DNA of 64,000 nt, taken from RUG11462 sp045649405 (lineage in GTDB: Bacteria; Bacillota; Clostridia; Oscillospirales; Acutalibacteraceae). Where the stretch lies: assembly GCA_045649405.1 (NCBI GenBank), contig JAZRPW010000038.1, positions 1 to 64,000 on the forward strand, read 5' to 3'. Below, piece by piece: positions 17,688-26,637 of the stretch; within the stretch, counting starts at the first letter, position 1, and the number at the start of each line of letters is the position of its first letter. The notes beneath the pieces are model-generated. The model did not search any database. It was not told the origin of the DNA and worked only from the letters and a program-made list of their open reading frames with translations. The translations under genes were made by a program, and so were the position numbers.

Positions 17688-18428
17688 TTAAAGATATAGA
17701 TCGTCGTCTTTTGATTTATTAAAATCATCATCAACTAATTTTTGATTGAATTTAACATCAGAATTTTCGTTTTTCTTGCTAAATGAAGATAAATCAACAA
17801 CTGCAGTTTGGTCAAGATTGTTTTTTGAATTAGAAAATCTTGCATTTGTATCTAATCTTGAACTTTTTCTTGAACGCTTTTTAGATGAACTGCCGTGAAC
17901 CTTTTTATATCTAACATTAACAAAAATCAAAGCAGCTGCACTGCCAATCATAAGAATAAATGAAATCCATTTCAAAGGACGAAATTCACTTGCATAGTTA
18001 GTGATGTTCTTTTTAGGAGTTGTTGGCTCGGTGGCCTTGGTGGTATAAATTTCTTTTGTTTCTTTAGTGCCACCATAATAATCATAATATTGTGTATATG
18101 ATTGAGTTTGTTGTGTAGTAGTTTCAGTTGTAGTTTTGCTTGTTTGTGTTGTCTTTGTATAAACAGGGTCAGCAACAGTAGCCATTGTAGTGCTTTGTGT
18201 TTCAGTAGCCAATGTTGTTTCAACAATTGTTGTTTCTTCGGCTGGCAATGTTGTTTCATCAACCGATAAGGTTGGCTCTTCTGGGAACATTGTTTCTACC
18301 GTTTCTACAACTGGTGCGCCAGTTGTGGTTACAATTCCTTCTTCAGAAGCCGAGGCATTGAAAAAACTCAAACAACTAATCATAAACACAACAACAAGAA
18401 TTGTTGATAATACATTAGTTTTGCTCAT
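17688..18428 (-). CDS. Thr-rich single-pass surface protein of unknown function
   Basis: 246 residues. A signal peptide (about 1-27, ending NASASEEG) precedes a long Thr/Glu/Ser-rich extracellular region (about 30-145) without recognisable fold. One membrane helix follows (WISFILMIGSAAALIFV, about 154-170), then a basic stop-transfer (KKRSRKSSR) and a hydrophilic cytoplasmic tail of about 70 residues ending in acidic residues. This makes a type I membrane protein. It is not LPxTG-anchored. It starts 9 nt after the proS stop with RBS AAGGTAAC and is probably co-transcribed with it. The cytoplasmic tail is long for a pure surface protein and could bind a partner. I do not recognise the family. 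Confidence 0.75.
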   Translation of the reverse strand: MSKTNVLSTILVVVFMISCLSFFNASASEEGIVTTTGAPVVETVETMFPEEPTLSVDETTLPAEETTIVETTLATETQSTTMATVADPVYTKTTQTSKTTTETTTQQTQSYTQYYDYYGGTKETKEIYTTKATEPTTPKKNITNYASEFRPLKWISFILMIGSAAALIFVNVRYKKVHGSSSKKRSRKSSRLDTNARFSNSKNNLDQTAVVDLSSFSKKNENSDVKFNQKLVDDDFNKSKDDDLYL

Positions 18429-18437
18429 ATTGTTACC

Positions 18438-19877
18438 TTAATAAGCCTTTCCCCAATAAACAAGTTTGTCGGCTTTTTTGCCACAACAAACGCATTTATC
18501 AGAAATCTTTTCATTGGTAAATGGCATACATCTTGAACCAACGCCTGTGATTTCTTTTACTTTATCCTCACAAGCTTCATCGCCACACCACATTGCTTTA
18601 ACAAAACCATCGCCGTTTTCTTCTAATGCTTTTGTAATTTCATCCATTGTTGTGCAAGCGTAGGTTCTTTTTTCTCTGTTTTCGAGCGCACGAGCAAAAA
18701 TGCCATCATGTACTTCTTTGAGTTTCTCAGCAACAACTGTTTCAATATTTTCAATTGGAACAACTGTTTTTTCACGGTTGTGACGGGTTACAACAACACA
18801 AACGCCGTTTTCAATATCTCTTGGTCCCATTTCAATTCTAACAGGAACACCCTTCATTTCATATTCAGCATATTTCCAACCAGGTGAATTGTCAGAATCA
18901 TCAAACTTAACCCTAAATTTTTCTTTCAATCTGTCATAAAGTTTAGCGCAGTTTTCTTTAACGCCTTCTTTGTGAGAAGCAACCGGAATAACAACTGCTT
19001 GAATTGGTGCTACTGCAGGTGGCAAAACAAGACCGTTGTCATCACCGTGAGTCATAATAATAGCGCCAATCAAACGAGTTGTAACACCCCAAGAAGTTTG
19101 GTGTGGATAAGATTTTTTGTTTTCTTTATCAGAGAATTGAATGTCAAATGCTTTAGCAAAACCATCGCCAAAGTAGTGTGATGTACCTGCTTGAAGCGCT
19201 TTACCATCATGCATTAACGCTTCAATTGCGTAAGTAGAAACAGCGCCAGCAAATTTGTCAGACTCGGTCTTTTTACCCTTTACAACTGGAATTGCAAGAG
19301 CGTTTTCACAAAAGTCTGCATAAACATTAAGCATTTTTTCTGTTTCAACAATTGCTTCATCAGCAGTTGCGTGAATTGTGTGACCTTCTTGCCATAAGAA
19401 CTCACGTGAACGAAGGAAAGGACGAGTTGTTTTTTCCCAACGAACAACAGAAACCCATTGGTTATAAAGTTTTGGCAAATCTCTGTATGACTGAATAATG
19501 TTTTTGTAATGCTCGCAAAAAAGTGTTTCAGAAGTAGGACGAACACAAAGTTTTTCTTCCAATGGTTCAGAACCACCGTGAGTAACCCAAGCAACTTCAG
19601 GTGCAAAACCTTCAACGTGGTCTTTTTCTTTTTGCAAAAGGGACTCAGGAATAAACATAGGCATACAAACATTTTCGTGCCCTGTTTCTTTAAACATTTT
19701 GTCAAGAATGGCAACAATGTTTTCCCAAATTGCATAACCATAAGGGCGAATAACCATACAACCCTTAACGCTTGTGTATTCAATCAATTCTGCTTTTTTG
19801 CAGATGTCTGTGTACCATTTCGCAAAATCTTCATTCATTGAAGTAATTTGCTCAACCAACTTTTTATTATCAGCCAT
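18438..19877 (-). CDS. proS: Prolyl-tRNA synthetase, archaeal/eukaryal-like (ProS type 3)
   Basis: 479 residues, the length of the short ProS form that lacks the INS editing domain of the E. coli type. Class II motif 2 region RPFLRSREFLWQEGHT and RPTSETLFCEHYK are clear. Residues 445-479 hold a Cys-rich C-terminal element (RCMPF...CVCCGKKA..LVYWGKAY) typical of this type. It charges tRNA-Pro in the cytoplasm. RBS CGGAGG. No T-box leader is recognisable: only 66 nt separate it from the gpsA end. Confidence 0.95.
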   Translation of the reverse strand: MADNKKLVEQITSMNEDFAKWYTDICKKAELIEYTSVKGCMVIRPYGYAIWENIVAILDKMFKETGHENVCMPMFIPESLLQKEKDHVEGFAPEVAWVTHGGSEPLEEKLCVRPTSETLFCEHYKNIIQSYRDLPKLYNQWVSVVRWEKTTRPFLRSREFLWQEGHTIHATADEAIVETEKMLNVYADFCENALAIPVVKGKKTESDKFAGAVSTYAIEALMHDGKALQAGTSHYFGDGFAKAFDIQFSDKENKKSYPHQTSWGVTTRLIGAIIMTHGDDNGLVLPPAVAPIQAVVIPVASHKEGVKENCAKLYDRLKEKFRVKFDDSDNSPGWKYAEYEMKGVPVRIEMGPRDIENGVCVVVTRHNREKTVVPIENIETVVAEKLKEVHDGIFARALENREKRTYACTTMDEITKALEENGDGFVKAMWCGDEACEDKVKEITGVGSRCMPFTNEKISDKCVCCGKKADKLVYWGKAY

Positions 19878-19943
19878 TTTATTTCCTCCGATTTTTAACT
19901 ATTAACAAATATTAATTATATAATAAATTAATTTAAATTTCAA

Positions 19944-20927
19944 CTATAAATTTTCTTGCTTTTTGTCTCTTGTCATCAAACTAATAAGCGAATCTTTAGC
20001 GTTATTGCCTTTGTATAAAATGTTGTAACATTCACTAACAATCGGCATTTCAACGCCGTGCTTGTCTGCCAAAAGTTTTGCCGCTTTAGTTGCAAAATAA
20101 CCTTCAACTGTGCCAACTGCACGTTTTGCTTCTTCAACCGAAATGCCTTTGCCAACAAGTTTGCCAAACGCACGGTTTCTTGAATGTTCAGAAGTGCAGG
20201 TAACAACCAAATCGCCAATGCCTGAAAGACCAGCAAAAGTTGCACGATTACCACCAAGCGCTTCACCAAGTGTCGCCATTTCAGCAAGGCCACGTGTCAT
20301 AAGAGCCGCAGTTGTATTATCACCAAGTTTCATACCAGTAATAACACCGGCTGCAACAGCAATAACGTTTTTAAGCGCTGCACCAACCTCAACACCAACA
20401 ACATCTGTGTTTGTGTAAATTCTAAAATATTTGTTAGAAAGTGCCTCTTGCACCGCAGTAGCTGCATCTAAATCTTCACTTGCTGCAACAATTGAAGTTG
20501 GAATTTTTCTGCCAACTTCTTCTGCGTGTGAAGGACCAGACAAAACAACAACTGGGTTGTTCGGCAACTCATCTTTAATAACCTGTGAAAACCTTTTCAA
20601 AGTGTCTTTTTCAAAACCCTTTGCAACAGAAACAACAATTGTTTTGTTGTCAATGTACTTGCCAATCATCTGCGCAGTTTCTTCAACAGCAAATGAAGGT
20701 GTTGCAATAATCACAATGTCACTATTTTTAATTTTCTTAATTTCACTTGTCACATTAATGCTTTCAGGAATTTCAACGCCTTTTAAAAGTGGGTTCTCCA
20801 AAGTGGTTTTAATTGTTTTAACCTCTTCTTCAAACTTTCCCCAAAGCACTGTTTTGTGAGAGCAGTTATAGCTCAAAATAGCAAGGGCAGTACCCCAACC
20901 ACCAGAGCCTAAAACAGAAATCTTCAT
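19944..20927 (-). CDS. gpsA: Glycerol-3-phosphate dehydrogenase [NAD(P)+]
   Basis: 327 residues. The N-terminal Rossmann motif is GSGGWGTALA, followed by VSVAKGFE, VVLSGPSHAEEV, the catalytic-domain segment VGAALKNVIAVAAG and GLSGIGDLVVTCTS. It reduces dihydroxyacetone phosphate to sn-glycerol-3-phosphate, the substrate of PlsY encoded just upstream. It is third in the der-plsY-gpsA operon, 6 nt after plsY. Confidence 0.96.
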   Translation of the reverse strand: MKISVLGSGGWGTALAILSYNCSHKTVLWGKFEEEVKTIKTTLENPLLKGVEIPESINVTSEIKKIKNSDIVIIATPSFAVEETAQMIGKYIDNKTIVVSVAKGFEKDTLKRFSQVIKDELPNNPVVVLSGPSHAEEVGRKIPTSIVAASEDLDAATAVQEALSNKYFRIYTNTDVVGVEVGAALKNVIAVAAGVITGMKLGDNTTAALMTRGLAEMATLGEALGGNRATFAGLSGIGDLVVTCTSEHSRNRAFGKLVGKGISVEEAKRAVGTVEGYFATKAAKLLADKHGVEMPIVSECYNILYKGNNAKDSLISLMTRDKKQENL

Positions 20928-20933
20928 AAAAGT

Positions 20934-21698
20934 TTAACCTTTCTTGCGTTTCTTGTCAGAGATTTTTCGCTCAGTACCTTTAATAAGTCTGCCAATATTT
21001 TCATGGTGTCTTGCAATTACTAAACCAGCCATAATAGCAGTGCAAATTACTGCAACCCATACTTGATAATCAGAGAACCAAAGGTAAGTGCCTTCAGAGT
21101 CAAAGAATATATATGAGAGTGGAACGGCAGATGCTACTGCAACAATTGATGCGAGCGAAACATATTCGCTCATAAGCAAAACAAGACCGAAAATGATAAA
21201 TGCAAAAAGTGCAGTAAAAGGTGAGAATGCAGCGCCTGCACCAACGAGTGTTGCAACGCCTTTGCCACCTTTAAATTTAAAGAAAACAGGGTACATATGA
21301 CCGAGTAAACAGAAAATTGCAACAATAAATCCAACAAGATTTGGATTTAAAACAACTTCAGGGTCTGTAATAACATAACCAGTCAAAACCATGTTTCTAA
21401 CACCAATTGAGAAAAGCAAATTTGCCAAAGGAACATACAAAAACTTTGCTAAAAGAACAGCAACCGTGCCTTTCAAAAAGTCGCAAACAAATGTCAAAAT
21501 GCCAGGCAACTTACCCGCAGTTCTCATAACATTTGTCATACCCGCATTGCCTGAACCGTGCTCACGAATGTCGGTATTCATAAATTTTTTAGTGAAAATA
21601 ATTGCAAAACTAACGCTACCCAAAAGGTAAGCCACAATACAAAAAATAACAACAGATAGAAGAATTGCAAATTGATTTGCACTGTAGGAATAAAACAT
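20934..21698 (-). CDS. plsY: Acyl-phosphate:glycerol-3-phosphate acyltransferase
   Basis: 254 residues, somewhat longer than the roughly 200 typical of the family. The extra length lies in a loop around residues 95-110 and in the basic tail. Five or more membrane helices. Motifs GSVSFAIIF, GSGNAGMTNVMRTAGK (about 48-63) and FKGGKGVAT match PlsY motifs 1-3. It makes lysophosphatidic acid from acyl-phosphate and G3P in the membrane. The start codon overlaps the der stop by one base (TAATG), so the genes are translationally coupled. Confidence 0.95.
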   Translation of the reverse strand: MFYSYSANQFAILLSVVIFCIVAYLLGSVSFAIIFTKKFMNTDIREHGSGNAGMTNVMRTAGKLPGILTFVCDFLKGTVAVLLAKFLYVPLANLLFSIGVRNMVLTGYVITDPEVVLNPNLVGFIVAIFCLLGHMYPVFFKFKGGKGVATLVGAGAAFSPFTALFAFIIFGLVLLMSEYVSLASIVAVASAVPLSYIFFDSEGTYLWFSDYQVWVAVICTAIMAGLVIARHHENIGRLIKGTERKISDKKRKKG

Positions 21699-23020
21699 TA
21701 TTTGTCGCCTCTTTCTCTAACTATAACTTTAACCGGTGTACCCTCAAGGCCGAAGGTTTGTCTAATTTGATTTTCTAAATATCTTTGATAAGAAAAATGG
21801 AACAACTCTGCATTGTTACAGAAGAAAACAAATGTCGGTGGGGCAGTGGTTGCTTGAGTCATATAGTAAATTTTCAAGCGTTTACCTCTGTCTGAAGGTG
21901 GTTGCACCCTTGCAGTTGCCTCTGCTAACAACTCATTAAGTCTACCAGTAGAAATACGCATATTATTTTGCTCATAAGCATATTTAATAACTTCCATAAG
22001 TCTGTCAAGTCTTTGACCTGTTTTTGCAGAAATGAAAATAATTGGCGCATAAGACATAAATGAAAAATCAACTGCCAACTCTTTGCGATATTGGTCCATT
22101 GTCTTGCCGTCTTTTTCAACCAAGTCCCATTTGTTAACTGCAATAACACATGCCTTACCACCGTCAAGTGCAATTGAAGCCACCTTTGAGTCTTGCTCGG
22201 TAAAGCCCTCAACTGCATCAATCATAATAACGCAAACATCGGCACGCTCAACCGCCATTTTTGCACGAATAACAGAGTATTTTTCAATTTTGTCGTCAAC
22301 ACGAGATTTTCTACGAAGTCCTGCTGTGTCAATGAAATTAAATTTGCCAAATTCGTTGCTTATAGAAAAGTCAATTGCATCACGAGTAGTACCTGCAATG
22401 TCAGAAACAATTGCTCGCTCATCACCTGCGATTTTATTGATAAGCGAAGACTTGCCGGCATTTGGTTTGCCAATAATAGCAACATTAATTACATCTTCAT
22501 CATCTTCTTGTGATTCATCATCAAACACTAGATGCTCAAAAACTGCATCAAGCAAGTCGCCAGTGCCATGACCGTGAACAGATGAAACCGCAATTGGCTC
22601 ACCAAGGCCTAAATTATAAAATTCATAAAACTCTGGCTCAACTTCGCCAATGCCGTCACACTTGTTAACGCAAAGTGCAATAGGTTTGCCAGATTTTTGA
22701 AGCATTGCTGCAACCTCTTCGTCAGCGGCAGTAATGCCAGATTTCATATCAACAACAAAAATAATCGCCTGCGCCATATCAATTGCCAAATTTGCTTGCG
22801 CGCGCATTTGTGAAAGAATAATATCATCAGTTTTTGGCTCAATACCGCCTGTGTCAATCATAGTAATTGTTTTGCCACGCCATTCACAGTCACCAAAAAT
22901 TCTATCTCTTGTAACACCTGGTGTGTCATCAACAATTGACAAGCGTTGACCAATAAGTTTATTAAAAAGTGTAGATTTACCAACATTAGGTCTGCCTACA
23001 ACTGCAACAATTGGATTCAC
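21698..23020 (-). CDS. der: Ribosome biogenesis GTPase Der (EngA)
   Basis: 440 residues with two tandem GTPase domains. First P-loop GRPNVGKST with DTPGVTRD and NKCD; second P-loop GKPNAGKSS with DTAGLRRKS and NKWD. A KH-like C-terminal domain binds rRNA. It acts in 50S subunit maturation. I choose the GTG at 23020 (MNPIVAVVGRPNVG), preceded by AAGGAGGAG at 23026-23034. An upstream ATG would add 20 residues that run through this ribosome binding site. First gene of the der-plsY-gpsA operon. Confidence 0.95.
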   Translation of the reverse strand: MNPIVAVVGRPNVGKSTLFNKLIGQRLSIVDDTPGVTRDRIFGDCEWRGKTITMIDTGGIEPKTDDIILSQMRAQANLAIDMAQAIIFVVDMKSGITAADEEVAAMLQKSGKPIALCVNKCDGIGEVEPEFYEFYNLGLGEPIAVSSVHGHGTGDLLDAVFEHLVFDDESQEDDEDVINVAIIGKPNAGKSSLINKIAGDERAIVSDIAGTTRDAIDFSISNEFGKFNFIDTAGLRRKSRVDDKIEKYSVIRAKMAVERADVCVIMIDAVEGFTEQDSKVASIALDGGKACVIAVNKWDLVEKDGKTMDQYRKELAVDFSFMSYAPIIFISAKTGQRLDRLMEVIKYAYEQNNMRISTGRLNELLAEATARVQPPSDRGKRLKIYYMTQATTAPPTFVFFCNNAELFHFSYQRYLENQIRQTFGLEGTPVKVIVRERGDK

Positions 23021-23082
23021 TTTTTCTCCTCCTTGGGTTTTGAAAGGACATAAAAATCCTAGTTTAAAAATTATACACAATT

Positions 23083-23111
23083 ATTATACACCAAATTTAT
23101 GAATAAGTAAA
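23083..23111 (-). promoter_or_regulatory. der operon promoter
   Basis: On the minus strand: -35 TTTACT (23106-23111), 17-nt spacer, -10 TATAAT (23083-23088), about 62 nt upstream of the GTG start. A second TATAAT lies just downstream of it. Confidence 0.6.
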
Positions 23112-23157
23112 TATTTAAAAGCAAATTTTTTATAATAAATTAACTAAAAATTCCAAC

Positions 23158-23187
23158 TTGACTAAAACAAACTTCTTGTGTTAAAAT
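23158..23187 (+). promoter_or_regulatory. Sigma-factor gene promoter
   Basis: -35 TTGACT (23158-23163), 18-nt spacer, -10 TAAAAT (23182-23187) preceded by TTGTGT, a run also seen before TAAAAT at 26591 and 47842. Confidence 0.5.
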
Positions 23188-23255
23188 TTTTTTAGAAAAA
23201 AGTGTCAGAAAATCAATTTTTTGGAGTTATTATTAGTAGAAGGGGGAGGAAAAGC

Positions 23256-23792
23256 ATGCTATTTTTAATCGATTACACACCACAAATGCAAGAAAAATTT
23301 AGAAGAATTTATAATAAATATTTGAATTTAATGTTTTACATTGCTTCTGGATTTTTTGACAATCAGCAAGACAAAGAAGATGCGGTTTTTGAAGCATTAT
23401 ATAAAATTGTTTCGCATCTTGAAAACTTAGATGAAGATGAAAAACGCATCAAAAATTTTATTGCTGTTGTCACAAAAAACACCTGTATCTCAATTAAACA
23501 AAAGCAAGACAAAATCAAGCAAGTTTCGTTTGAAAATATTGCAGAAAGTGAAGTCACTTTTGAAAATATAGAAGAAGATTTTGACAACAAAATTTCTTTG
23601 CAAAATTACAAAAAAGCACTTCTAAAACTCCCCCAGAATTATTATGAAATCATTTATCTTAAGTTTTTTGAAGAGCTTTCAAATAAAGAGATTTCTAAAC
23701 TTTTGGGCATTTCAGAACAAACTTGTTATAAACGTCTTTCTCGTGCACGAAAAATGCTTGAAAAAGTTGTAAAGGAGAATGAAGATGAGTAA
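23256..23792 (+). CDS. RNA polymerase sigma-70 family (ECF-like) factor
   Basis: 178 residues. A region 2-like helix bundle (residues 8-90: FRRIYNKYLNLMFYIASGFF..KEDAVFEALYKI) is followed by a short linker. Region 4 (about 125-175) is LPQNYYEIIYLKFFEELSNKEISKLLGISEQTCYKRLSRARKML split over a helix-turn-helix. The start is the ATG at 23256 because an AAGGGGGAGGAA site ends 6 nt before it; an earlier in-frame start at 23202 lacks one. It overlaps the following gene by 8 nt, the arrangement of sigma/anti-sigma pairs. The target regulon is unknown, but the promoter of the unit itself is a natural candidate. Confidence 0.87.
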   Translation: MLFLIDYTPQMQEKFRRIYNKYLNLMFYIASGFFDNQQDKEDAVFEALYKIVSHLENLDEDEKRIKNFIAVVTKNTCISIKQKQDKIKQVSFENIAESEVTFENIEEDFDNKISLQNYKKALLKLPQNYYEIIYLKFFEELSNKEISKLLGISEQTCYKRLSRARKMLEKVVKENEDE

Positions 23793-24579
23793 CGAAAATT
23801 TGAAATTAGCACTAATGCAAACAGCACCAGAAATGATTTTAAATGAAATTCCTGAAAAATTGCCAGAGGCAGAAGTTTCAAACGAATTTGAACAAAGAGT
23901 AAAAGGCATTTTCAAAAAGAAACCAAAAAAACCAATATGGGCTATTGTGGCGGCAATTGCAATTGTTTTGCTTGTAACTCCATTAATTGCTAATCATATT
24001 AAAAATGAAAATATGATTGAAGGTTGCGAAGTTGAAATAATAACGGGTTGTTTGCCAGCGCAAGATTATGAAGGCAATAATGATGTGCCTATAAAAGAAG
24101 ATAATTTAGTTGTTGAAATCACAACAACATTTTCAAAAGAAAGTTCAACAGAACAAAACATGTCTGCTCAGCAGAGTAATGTAAATGTATTAGAAATATT
24201 GAGAAGTATTAAAAACTTTGATGATTATGATGTTTATTTAAATAGTGACAATGGTAAAGATGTTGTCCAATATACTAAAGATGAAAGTCTTGAGATAATG
24301 AAAGAATATTTAGATACTGATTTTGTGATTTTTGAAAAAGTTAAGTTTAGCAAAAAATATCTTCGTGGAATACAAAAATTTCTTAGTGATTATATGGGAG
24401 ATGAGTACACAATTTATGGTGTAGGCAGTGGCTCTGGCGAAGACAACAAAGTAGTAATTGACATTGCTGATAAAAGCAAAATAAAAGAAATTCTTGAATT
24501 GCTTTATGAAAATTACGAAAACTTTGATAAAGATGCAATAAAGTTTGATGTGTATGAATGTGAAGTACGAGCTTATTAA
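23785..24579 (+). CDS. Probable transmembrane anti-sigma factor
   Basis: 264 residues. A cytoplasmic N-terminus of about 50 residues precedes one membrane helix (PIWAIVAAIAIVLLVTPLIA, about 52-71). An extracytoplasmic domain follows, with a Ser/Thr/Glu-rich linker and a C-terminal alpha/beta region (YTIYGVGSGSGEDNKVVIDI...). No zinc anti-sigma HxxxCxxC motif is present. The start at 23785 is 7 nt from AAAGGAGA; the ATG at 23779 is too close to it. Overlap with the sigma gene and the topology support an anti-sigma role. This is inference from context, not from a recognised domain. Confidence 0.7.
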   Translation: MSNENLKLALMQTAPEMILNEIPEKLPEAEVSNEFEQRVKGIFKKKPKKPIWAIVAAIAIVLLVTPLIANHIKNENMIEGCEVEIITGCLPAQDYEGNNDVPIKEDNLVVEITTTFSKESSTEQNMSAQQSNVNVLEILRSIKNFDDYDVYLNSDNGKDVVQYTKDESLEIMKEYLDTDFVIFEKVKFSKKYLRGIQKFLSDYMGDEYTIYGVGSGSGEDNKVVIDIADKSKIKEILELLYENYENFDKDAIKFDVYECEVRAY

Positions 24580-24603
24580 AAAGTGCAAAAGGAGTGGATT
24601 GTT

Positions 24604-25035
24604 TTGAAAAAAAGATTCATTTATTTAGTGATTGTATTTGTTCTTTTGTTGACTTCTTGCTCTTTTGCACAAGAAAACGGCGTTACATTATCTATTGAAA
24701 ACAATGTTTTTCCGGTTGGAACAAAAAGCGTTGTGACAAAATGGACTAACAATACTAATGATGTAATATCGTTCGGCTTTGGATTCAAATTAGAGCAAAA
24801 GGAAAAAGTCGAATGGGTAGAAGTAGAACATTCTAAGGATTATATAGTTGAAGATGTTTTAGCAAAGTTGTTACCAAAAGGCGAAACAGAAGCACAATAT
24901 AACATAACAGCGTATTACGGCAAAGATTTGCCAAAAGGCGAGTACAGAATAAAAGCAAACTATAGTTTTGATGATGACAAGGAATATGGCGAAAAAGACT
25001 ATTGTGTTGCTTTTGCAGAATTTGAAATAAAATAA
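24604..25035 (+). CDS. Lipoprotein with bacterial Ig-like domain
   Basis: 143 residues from a TTG at 24604. A lipobox LLTSC puts the lipidated Cys near residue 19. The mature part resembles the Ig-like Big_14-type domain of Clostridia (VTLSIENNVFPVGTKSVVTKWTN.., ending in a YCVAFAEFEI strand). The start is set by AAAGGAG (24588-24594). A GTG at 24583 lies upstream of that site and would give an unlikely signal peptide. It is third in the sigma/anti-sigma unit, ended by the terminator at 25045-25076. It may be the sensor or an output of the system. Confidence 0.78.
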   Translation: MKKRFIYLVIVFVLLLTSCSFAQENGVTLSIENNVFPVGTKSVVTKWTNNTNDVISFGFGFKLEQKEKVEWVEVEHSKDYIVEDVLAKLLPKGETEAQYNITAYYGKDLPKGEYRIKANYSFDDDKEYGEKDYCVAFAEFEIK

Positions 25036-25044
25036 GAACAAAAC

Positions 25045-25076
25045 AAAAACTCGGGGTGGCAACACCCCGAGTTTTT
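25045..25076. terminator. Bidirectional terminator
   Basis: AAAAACTCGGGGTG/CACCCCGAGTTTTT 14-bp perfect stem with GCAA tetraloop. It serves the sigma unit on the plus strand and the DUF1858 gene on the minus strand. Confidence 0.95.
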
Positions 25077-25087
25077 AAATTTAAAAT

Positions 25088-25294
25088 TTAGTTTTTGCTG
25101 TCTTTCAAGAAATTGTTGATTTTTTCAACCAATTCGTCAGCATCAACACCGTGAACTGCACAAGCGTCTTCAATTGACTCACCACGTGAAGCAGGGCAAC
25201 CAAGACAATGCATTCCCATTTCAAAGAAGAAAGGCGCTGTGTCAACATTATAATCAAGAATATCGCCGATAATAGTATCTTTTGTTACAACCAT
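25088..25294 (-). CDS. DUF1858 CxxC redox-domain protein
   Basis: 68 residues. It carries the DUF1858 pattern: KDTIIGDILDYN, then MGMHCLGCPASRGESIEDAC with a CLGC motif (about residues 30-33) and a third Cys. Such domains are linked to hybrid cluster proteins and are expected to be redox-active disulfides or metal sites. It is cytoplasmic. ATG follows CGGAGGTAATAAA. It lies 3' of tmcAL on the same strand, 30 nt away, and may be co-transcribed or have its own promoter. Confidence 0.88.
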   Translation of the reverse strand: MVVTKDTIIGDILDYNVDTAPFFFEMGMHCLGCPASRGESIEDACAVHGVDADELVEKINNFLKDSKN

Positions 25295-25324
25295 TTTTAT
25301 TACCTCCGTTAATTTAGTTTCTAA

Positions 25325-26497
25325 TTATATTATAACAATACTTTCAGAAAATTCAACCCCTGCAGGCGCAATTTTTGGTGTAAGCATTGTAAAAAAATCT
25401 GTAAAACGGGCTTCTTGCTCAAAAAAGTCCTTTGCATTCTCGCCAATTTTTTTAGCATCTGCATAACTTGTAACAATTTCTTTTTTGCCGTTTTCTTTGA
25501 TTTTGCCAAGCAATTCCTTGCCGTTTTGTGAAAAGCCCAAAACCCTTAAATACGGCTGTTTTTTATAAGAAAAAATGCCGAGCGTTGCATTTAAAATTAG
25601 CCTTCTAATTCGTGCGTTTGTGTACCTTTTTGTCTGTGCTAAACACAACAATTCTTCAAGCGACTTTGCGTTTCTAACTGCATCAAAAAGGCGGTTGTGA
25701 AGTCCCTCGCTAACATCAGCCAAACGCTCAAAATCACACTCTTTCAACTCTCGCAACTTTGCCAAAACAACCCTTTCGTTGTCTTTCAAACTTGCAGGGA
25801 AAAGTTGTGATTCGTTTAAGAATTTTTTGCTGCTTTCAGGCACGAATTTTGAGTAATCTTCGCCGCTTTCAATCATCTTTCTAACGGCAGATGCACTTGC
25901 AAAATTATCAACCGCATTACTGTCATTATGCCCTACGCCAACACGCTTTAAACTAAGTGCAGAAATGTTAGAATTAAGAAGTTTTAACGCTTTTAAATAT
26001 TCAATACCCAAAACATCATTCGGGTTTTTAAGATTCTTTACAAAATCTTCAGAAAGTTCTTTTTTGACAACCTTTTCACGCGCTTCAATAAAACTTTTGC
26101 TTGCTACTAAAAATTCGCCGATTTGCCCGTCGGTTTTAGGGTCTAACAAAAAAGTGCAAAGGGTGTTAAGTTTGTCTAAATCTCCGGTTTCGCTTCCAAA
26201 ACAAAGGGTGTCAACAACACCTAAATTGTCAAGAATTTCAACTGCAGAAAAGCAATATTTTTCTGCAGGAGCAAGGCAGTAGCAGGTTGGAATTTCAACC
26301 ACCAAATCTGCGCCGTTTTCCAGCGCAATTTTTGCCCTTGTCCACTTGTCTGCAATTGCTATGTCACCACGTTGTACAAAGTTACCACTCATTGCAACGA
26401 TAATATGTGAAAAGTCCATTTCACGCAAAGCGTCAATTTGGTGTTTATGCCCGTTGTGAAAAGGGTTATATTCCGCAACAATTCCTGCAACTTTCAT
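25325..26497 (-). CDS. tmcAL: tRNA(Met) cytidine acetate ligase
   Basis: 390 residues. The nucleotidyltransferase signature is VAEYNPFHNGHKHQI (residues 8-22, containing HxGH), followed by MSGNFVQRGDIAIADKWTRAK and ENGADLVVEIPT. TmcAL activates acetate with ATP and acetylates the wobble cytidine of elongator tRNA-Met, which secures AUG decoding. Formerly YlbM/DUF795. ATG with TAGGAG upstream. Divergent from the aconitase gene. Confidence 0.94.
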   Translation of the reverse strand: MKVAGIVAEYNPFHNGHKHQIDALREMDFSHIIVAMSGNFVQRGDIAIADKWTRAKIALENGADLVVEIPTCYCLAPAEKYCFSAVEILDNLGVVDTLCFGSETGDLDKLNTLCTFLLDPKTDGQIGEFLVASKSFIEAREKVVKKELSEDFVKNLKNPNDVLGIEYLKALKLLNSNISALSLKRVGVGHNDSNAVDNFASASAVRKMIESGEDYSKFVPESSKKFLNESQLFPASLKDNERVVLAKLRELKECDFERLADVSEGLHNRLFDAVRNAKSLEELLCLAQTKRYTNARIRRLILNATLGIFSYKKQPYLRVLGFSQNGKELLGKIKENGKKEIVTSYADAKKIGENAKDFFEQEARFTDFFTMLTPKIAPAGVEFSESIVII

Positions 26498-26567
26498 AAA
26501 AATCTCCTAAAAATTTTAGTTCTTTTATATATTAACATCTTTTTTTAATTTTTTCAATGATTTAGAT

Positions 26568-26596
26568 AGACTTTTTTGAAAAAATGTGTTAAAATG
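26568..26596 (+). promoter_or_regulatory. Aconitase promoter
   Basis: Likely -35 TAGACT (26568-26573), 17-nt spacer, -10 TAAAAT (26591-26596). The spacer contains TTTTTGAAAAAATGTG, nearly identical to the promoter at 47819-47847. Confidence 0.55.
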
Positions 26597-26637
26597 AATG
26601 GTAATTAAAAATCTTTAAATTTCGGAGGAAAATTAAA

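Noticed and set aside
19878..19943. T-box leader for proS
   Set aside because: Only 66 AT-rich bases, with no specifier loop or T-box sequence.
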